54,944 nt of DNA from Litorimonas sp049647245 (GTDB lineage: Bacteria; Pseudomonadota; Alphaproteobacteria; Caulobacterales; Maricaulaceae): contig JBARXH010000047.1 of assembly GCA_049647245.1 (NCBI GenBank), positions 1 to 54,944 of the forward strand. Reading direction: 5' to 3'. The stretch's first letter is position 1, and every line of letters begins with the position of its first letter. Below the pieces are notes generated by a model, which ran no database searches, had not been told where the DNA came from, and saw nothing but the letters and a program-made list of their open reading frames with translations. The position numbers and the translations under genes are program-made. This document shows, piece by piece, positions 51,393-54,944 of this stretch.

Positions 51393-52133
51393 GTGGCGCG
51401 GGGCTGGGTCGGCACAATCGACTGGACGAGGGTTCGGCGCTGGGCTGGGCTGGCCCTGGCGCTCTGGATCGCGGCGGCGCTGCTCTGGTCGCTGAACCGC
51501 GTGGTCCCGAACCAGCACCTGCCCTGGCGGCCGCTCGACCCGGAGGCTCCCATCGGCATGGCCACGCGCGGCCAGCTTCTGCGCCTCGCCGTTTCTCCGT
51601 CCGAGACCTGCATGGCGCTGGCGCGGGAGATCGAGGCGTTCGAGAGCATTCCGTCGGAGCCACGTTTCGCGGAGCCACCTTGCGGCTGGGAGGTTGCGCG
51701 TCTGGTCTATGGCGGAGCGGGTGCGACGTTGGCGCCTGGCGAGGCCAACATGCAATGTCCGCTCTCCGTTGCCACCTATATCTGGCTTCGGGAGGTGGAC
51801 GGGCTGGCGCGGGACCGCTTCGGAGAGCCGCTGGCGCGCGTCCATCACATGGGCAGCTACAGCTGCCGCCGGCAGCGCGGCAACGGCTCTGGCCGCTGGA
51901 GCGAGCATGCCTTCGCCAATGCGTGGGACGTCGCCGCGTTCGAGCTGAACAGCGGGAGGCGGATCCGCCTGCTCACGGAATGGGACGGTGAGGACGAAGC
52001 CGCGCGTGACTTCCTGCGGGATGCGCGACAGAAAGGATGCCGGATCTTCAACGTCACCCTGTCGCCCGACTACAACGCCGCACACCGCGATCACTTCCAT
52101 TTCGACATGGGCCCTTACAAGAGCTGCCGCTGA
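51393..52133 (+). CDS. Extensin-like family protein, M15-like fold
   Basis: 246 residues with an N-terminal transmembrane anchor (about 17-34) and a C-terminal extensin-like domain resembling the M15/VanX DD-peptidase fold. Metal ligands fit WSEHAFANAWDVAAF and AHRDHFHFDMG (His/Asp pattern). Probably processes peptidoglycan or another envelope polymer. Four or more Cys may form disulfides. GTG start one base after the protease stop. Confidence 0.83.
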   Translation: MARGWVGTIDWTRVRRWAGLALALWIAAALLWSLNRVVPNQHLPWRPLDPEAPIGMATRGQLLRLAVSPSETCMALAREIEAFESIPSEPRFAEPPCGWEVARLVYGGAGATLAPGEANMQCPLSVATYIWLREVDGLARDRFGEPLARVHHMGSYSCRRQRGNGSGRWSEHAFANAWDVAAFELNSGRRIRLLTEWDGEDEAARDFLRDARQKGCRIFNVTLSPDYNAAHRDHFHFDMGPYKSCR

Positions 52134-52138
52134 ACCCC

Positions 52139-52153
52139 TTAACCGCGCTTTAG
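52139..52153 (+). promoter_or_regulatory. Near-consensus CtrA box
   Basis: TTAA-N7-TTAG differs from the CtrA consensus TTAA-N7-TTAA at one base. It lies 24 nt upstream of the acetyltransferase start codon. DivL, an upstream factor of CtrA in Caulobacter, is encoded at 11504-13945. A chance match is quite possible. Confidence 0.25.
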
Positions 52154-52176
52154 CCCTTGCTTGGTAGGCGATCGCA

Positions 52177-53283
52177 ATGGCTGGCCCGCTCACACTCGAG
52201 ACCGTCGCGATGGGCGATCTGGATGCGCGGACGCGCGACCGATGGCTGGAACTCCGGTCTTGCAATCCGGCTTTCGAGAGCCCCTACCACCATCCGGACT
52301 ACCACGCGCTCGTCGAACGTCATCAGGGCAATGTCCGGGTCACGACGGCACGGCGCAGCGGCGAGATCGTCGCCCTCCTCCCTTGGCAGGGCGGCGCCTT
52401 CGCTCGCCCGTCCGGCGCGCCCTTGTCGGACTACCAGGCCGTCATCGGCGAGGATATCGGCGTCGCAGCCATGTTGCACGGGCAGACGGTCGGCGCCTTC
52501 CACTACACGGCCATGACCTCGGATGGCGACGCCGCGGAAGAGACCGCACGGATGGAACTGTCCGACGCGGACAGCTGGCGATCCGAGCAGAGCGGCAGCT
52601 ACCGACGTCATCTGAAATCCACGCGCCGTCGCACCCGCAAGGCCGAGGAAGACATCGGCGCGCCACGCATCGTGACCCAGTGCCGGGACGTCGACGTCTA
52701 CGACGCGCTGATAGGTTGGAAGCGGGCCAAGTTCCGCGACACGGGCAAGTATGACGTGCTTGCCAATCCGGCCAATAATGGCCTCCTGCGCGAGCTTTGG
52801 GAACGGGGTCCGGGGAGCGGCCTTCGCGCCGATCTCCATGCCCTCCATTTCGGTGAGCGCTTGGTCGCCTGCGATCTGGGACTGACCGACGGTCGCGTCT
52901 TCCACAGCTGGATCGTGGGCTACGACCCCGACATGCTGCCCTACGCGCCCGGCATCCAGCTGCTTGAAGGCGTGATCGACGCCGCCAGCGCCCTCGGATA
53001 CGGCGTGATCGATCTCGGTGCGGGCAAGGATGGCTACAAGCGCCACTACGCGACCCACCCGCGACGGGTCGGAGCAGGCGTCGTCACCCTGTCGTCTCCA
53101 GCCGGATTGGTGGCCGCCGGTTACGACTGGATCGAACACGCCATGCGCGAGAAAACCGGCGATGCCCTTGGCAAATTGCGGCGGCGTTACAGCCAGATCG
53201 CGGCATGCGAGCCCCGCCTGTCCGGACGGTCCGCCGCGCTCGCGCAGGCCGTGGCGTCGCGGCTGAAACAGCCAAGCCATTGA
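52177..53283 (+). CDS. CelD/BcsL-like GNAT acetyltransferase
   Basis: 368-residue protein with the Acetyltransf_6 (CelD/BcsL) type of GNAT fold. Segments YRRHLKSTRRRTRKAEED, WKRAKFRDTGKYDVL and VIDLGAGKDGYKRHYATHPRRVGAG are characteristic. Relatives act in exopolysaccharide or cellulose-like surface polymer synthesis. It lies 43 nt after the extensin-like gene and is followed by an inverted-repeat hairpin. Target unknown. Confidence 0.82.
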   Translation: MAGPLTLETVAMGDLDARTRDRWLELRSCNPAFESPYHHPDYHALVERHQGNVRVTTARRSGEIVALLPWQGGAFARPSGAPLSDYQAVIGEDIGVAAMLHGQTVGAFHYTAMTSDGDAAEETARMELSDADSWRSEQSGSYRRHLKSTRRRTRKAEEDIGAPRIVTQCRDVDVYDALIGWKRAKFRDTGKYDVLANPANNGLLRELWERGPGSGLRADLHALHFGERLVACDLGLTDGRVFHSWIVGYDPDMLPYAPGIQLLEGVIDAASALGYGVIDLGAGKDGYKRHYATHPRRVGAGVVTLSSPAGLVAAGYDWIEHAMREKTGDALGKLRRRYSQIAACEPRLSGRSAALAQAVASRLKQPSH

Positions 53284-53287
53284 AACA

Positions 53288-53308
53288 GCGAGATTCTCTG
53301 AATCTCGC
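53288..53308 (+). terminator. Hairpin after the CelD-like gene
   Basis: GCGAGATTC-TCT-GAATCTCGC, a perfect 9 bp stem with a 3 nt loop, 5 nt after the acetyltransferase stop. No T run follows, so it may stop or stabilise the transcript rather than be a canonical terminator. The rest of the gap to the receptor gene shows no other feature. Confidence 0.55.
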
Positions 53309-53451
53309 ACGCATTCCCTGAACGCCTGTCCAGCACATTCCTGTCGATTCCGCCTGGGGCGTGACAGCGTCGAAAGCTGCGCTATAGCTGGTGATGCGAG
53401 AGTGAAAACACTCCGCAATGATTGAGCAATCCGCTCGGGGAGAACGACACT

Positions 53452-54944
53452 ATGCAGAAACACAGCCGAATTGCGTCTGCCTTTCTGGCCAGCTCCATGC
53501 TGGTCACACCGGCCTTCGCCCAGACCGACGACACAAGGACGACCGAGGTCAATGCCGAGGACGTCATCATCGTGACGGCGACCCGCCGTGCCTCGGACGT
53601 GCAGGATATTCCGATCGCCGTGACGGCCATCACGCCCGCCCAGCTCGAACGGCAGGGGATCGTCAACATTGCCGACCTGTCCTCGGTCACGCCGGGCTTC
53701 AACCTGCAATCCTCGCAAACGGAAACGCAGGGCACGTCCATGCGCATCCGCGGCGTCGGGACGACCGGCAACAATATCGGGCTGGAGTCCGCCGTCGGCA
53801 TCTTCATCGACGGGGTCTACCAGTCGCGGCCCGGCGTGGCTTTGGGCGAACTGGTCGACATCGAGGCCGTCGAAATGCTGCGCGGTCCGCAAGGCACACT
53901 GTTCGGCCGCAACGTGACGGCCGGCGCGCTGAACATCCGCACGGTCGCGCCGGAGATGGGCGAGTTCGGAGGCTTCGCCAACATCACCTACGGCAATTAC
54001 GACCTGCTGAGCACGCAGGGCGCGATCAACATTCCGGCGGGCGACAATCTCGCCTTTCGCGTCACAGGTGCGCAGCGGCAGCGCGACGGCTTCATGACCT
54101 CGACCATCGTGGACGGGGGCGAAAGCCACAATCGCGGCCGCTGGATGTTGCGCGGGCAAGCTCTGTGGGAACCCACGGACATGACCAGCCTGCGCCTGAT
54201 CGCGGAATACCAGGATGTGGGCGAAAAGTGCTGCGCCGCCTCGACCCTGTCGGTTGGTTCCAACGTATCTGCGGCGACACAGGCCCGCGTATTCCCCGAA
54301 GTCGGCTTCGATGCGCTGGAAGCACGGCGCTTCAACGATCAGGAGTTCTTCAACAGTCTCGAAGCGTTGAACCTGTCGGCGGAACTGACCCACGATTTCG
54401 GTCCGGCCACGGCCACGCTGATCGTCGCCTATAGCGACTTCGACTCCGCATCGGTCCAGCAGGAGTTCAACGGCGGACTGCAATACAGCGTCGCGGGCTC
54501 GACCATTCCTGCGGCGGACCGGGTCTCCGGGGACGACATCAACACGCTGACGGCCGAACTGCGCTTCCAGGGCGAAGCCATGGACGGGCGCCTCGACTGG
54601 CTGGTCGGGGGCTATTATGCGGACGAGGAGATCGTGGAGGAGTTCACGCTCGGACTTGGCGCGGACTATTCGGCGCTCGTCGGCGAGGCCAATTTCGGTT
54701 CGATCCTCGGTCCCCTCGCCCCGTCCTACCTCAGCCTGTATGCGGGCGCGGGCGCGTTCATCCAGCAACTGTCGGCCGGTGTCGCGAACCCGGTCTTCGC
54801 CCCCCTGTCCGCAGACGGGCAGTATGCGCGCAACCGTTTCGAGCAGCAGGCGGAAAGCTTCTCGCTCTTCACCCACAACATCTTAGAAGTCACCGACACG
54901 GTCGATCTGACGCTGGGCGTGCGCTACGTTGATGACAGCAAGGA
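53452..54944 (+). CDS. TonB-dependent outer-membrane receptor (partial)
   Basis: N-terminal 497 residues of a receptor; the frame is open to the window end with no stop. Signal peptide to AFA near residue 23, then a TonB-box-like region EDVIIVTATRRASDVQDIPIAV. The plug domain has IDGVYQSRPGVALGELVDIEAVEMLRGPQGTLFGRN. Barrel strands follow (ELRFQG, LTLGVRYVDDSKE). GGGGAG lies about 9 nt upstream of the ATG. The substrate is unknown; ligands of such receptors range from siderophores to sugars and aromatics. It is 168 nt downstream of the acetyltransferase gene. Confidence 0.9.
   Translation, partial: MQKHSRIASAFLASSMLVTPAFAQTDDTRTTEVNAEDVIIVTATRRASDVQDIPIAVTAITPAQLERQGIVNIADLSSVTPGFNLQSSQTETQGTSMRIRGVGTTGNNIGLESAVGIFIDGVYQSRPGVALGELVDIEAVEMLRGPQGTLFGRNVTAGALNIRTVAPEMGEFGGFANITYGNYDLLSTQGAINIPAGDNLAFRVTGAQRQRDGFMTSTIVDGGESHNRGRWMLRGQALWEPTDMTSLRLIAEYQDVGEKCCAASTLSVGSNVSAATQARVFPEVGFDALEARRFNDQEFFNSLEALNLSAELTHDFGPATATLIVAYSDFDSASVQQEFNGGLQYSVAGSTIPAADRVSGDDINTLTAELRFQGEAMDGRLDWLVGGYYADEEIVEEFTLGLGADYSALVGEANFGSILGPLAPSYLSLYAGAGAFIQQLSAGVANPVFAPLSADGQYARNRFEQQAESFSLFTHNILEVTDTVDLTLGVRYVDDSK

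Noticed and set aside
52150..54876. A minus-strand open frame of about 908 codons
   Set aside because: It lies opposite the CelD-like gene and the TonB-dependent receptor, both with recognisable motifs and ribosome-binding sites. It is a codon-bias shadow.
1..54944. CRISPR arrays, insertion sequences, prophage or toxin-antitoxin pairs
   Set aside because: No regularly spaced repeats, transposase, integrase or recognisable toxin-antitoxin pair was seen on either strand.

Overview
The window reads as chromosomal DNA of a GC-rich alphaproteobacterium. The best fit is the Caulobacterales/Hyphomonadales/Maricaulales side of the class. The main clues are a DivL-type pseudokinase with Tyr in place of the phospho-His, a ChvG/ChvI two-component pair with PTS-Ntr-like proteins beside it, a long RSH protein followed by pyrE-pdxJ-acpS-lepB-rnc-era-recO, and many ATGA/GTGA/TGATG translational overlaps. 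No tRNA, rRNA, CRISPR array, insertion sequence or prophage was recognised. Genus-level identity cannot be read from the sequence.

Layout. (1) 1-11.4 kb, minus strand, is a housekeeping block: rpoZ, rsh, pyrE, pdxJ, acpS, lepB, rnc, era, a recO broken by two in-frame TAG codons, then parC, surE and pcm. (2) 11.5-20.1 kb, minus strand, is envelope and cell-cycle control: chvI-chvG, a mannose-type PTS EIIA, HPr and a coupled TonB-like lipoprotein (hprK is absent from its usual place), then a mannose-1-phosphate guanylyltransferase, glmM and divL. (3) 20.4-22.5 kb holds a secreted retropepsin-like/PDZ protein, a small periplasmic protein and an inverted-repeat-rich AT-rich intergenic region. (4) 22.5-42.6 kb is mostly an accessory metabolic block around gshA and rsmE: two SDRs, a Baeyer-Villiger-type monooxygenase, an alpha/beta hydrolase, a carboxymuconolactone-decarboxylase-like protein, two class III CoA-transferases, an acyl-CoA dehydrogenase, a MaoC hydratase, a CitE-like CoA lyase, a polysaccharide-deacetylase-fold enzyme, a RedY/HapK-like protein and a methyltransferase with a small partner. 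It also contains purU, a lipoprotein with two DTG motifs, a TerB-like membrane protein and a large exported protein with both CXXCH and HEXXH motifs. (5) 42.8-50 kb returns to housekeeping genes: folK, NYN-domain nuclease, family 5-like uracil-DNA glycosylase, an outer-membrane barrel, smpB, dapA, lytic transglycosylase and mdh. (6) 50.2-53.3 kb is a plus-strand envelope operon (DUF350, anchored S1 protease, extensin-like protein, CelD-like acetyltransferase), followed by a TonB-dependent receptor cut by the window end.

How the genes fit together. The accessory block contains in principle every step needed to oxidise a ketone to an ester or lactone, hydrolyse it, activate the acid as a CoA ester and degrade it by dehydrogenation, hydration and C-C cleavage. 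The TonB receptor could import a substrate, but it lies 11 kb away. That pathway is inference from families. The strongest oddities are the double-nonsense recO, a CoA-transferase whose coupled start codon reads ATA, the CXXCH/HEXXH protein, the missing hprK and the 22.2-22.45 kb inverted-repeat cluster.
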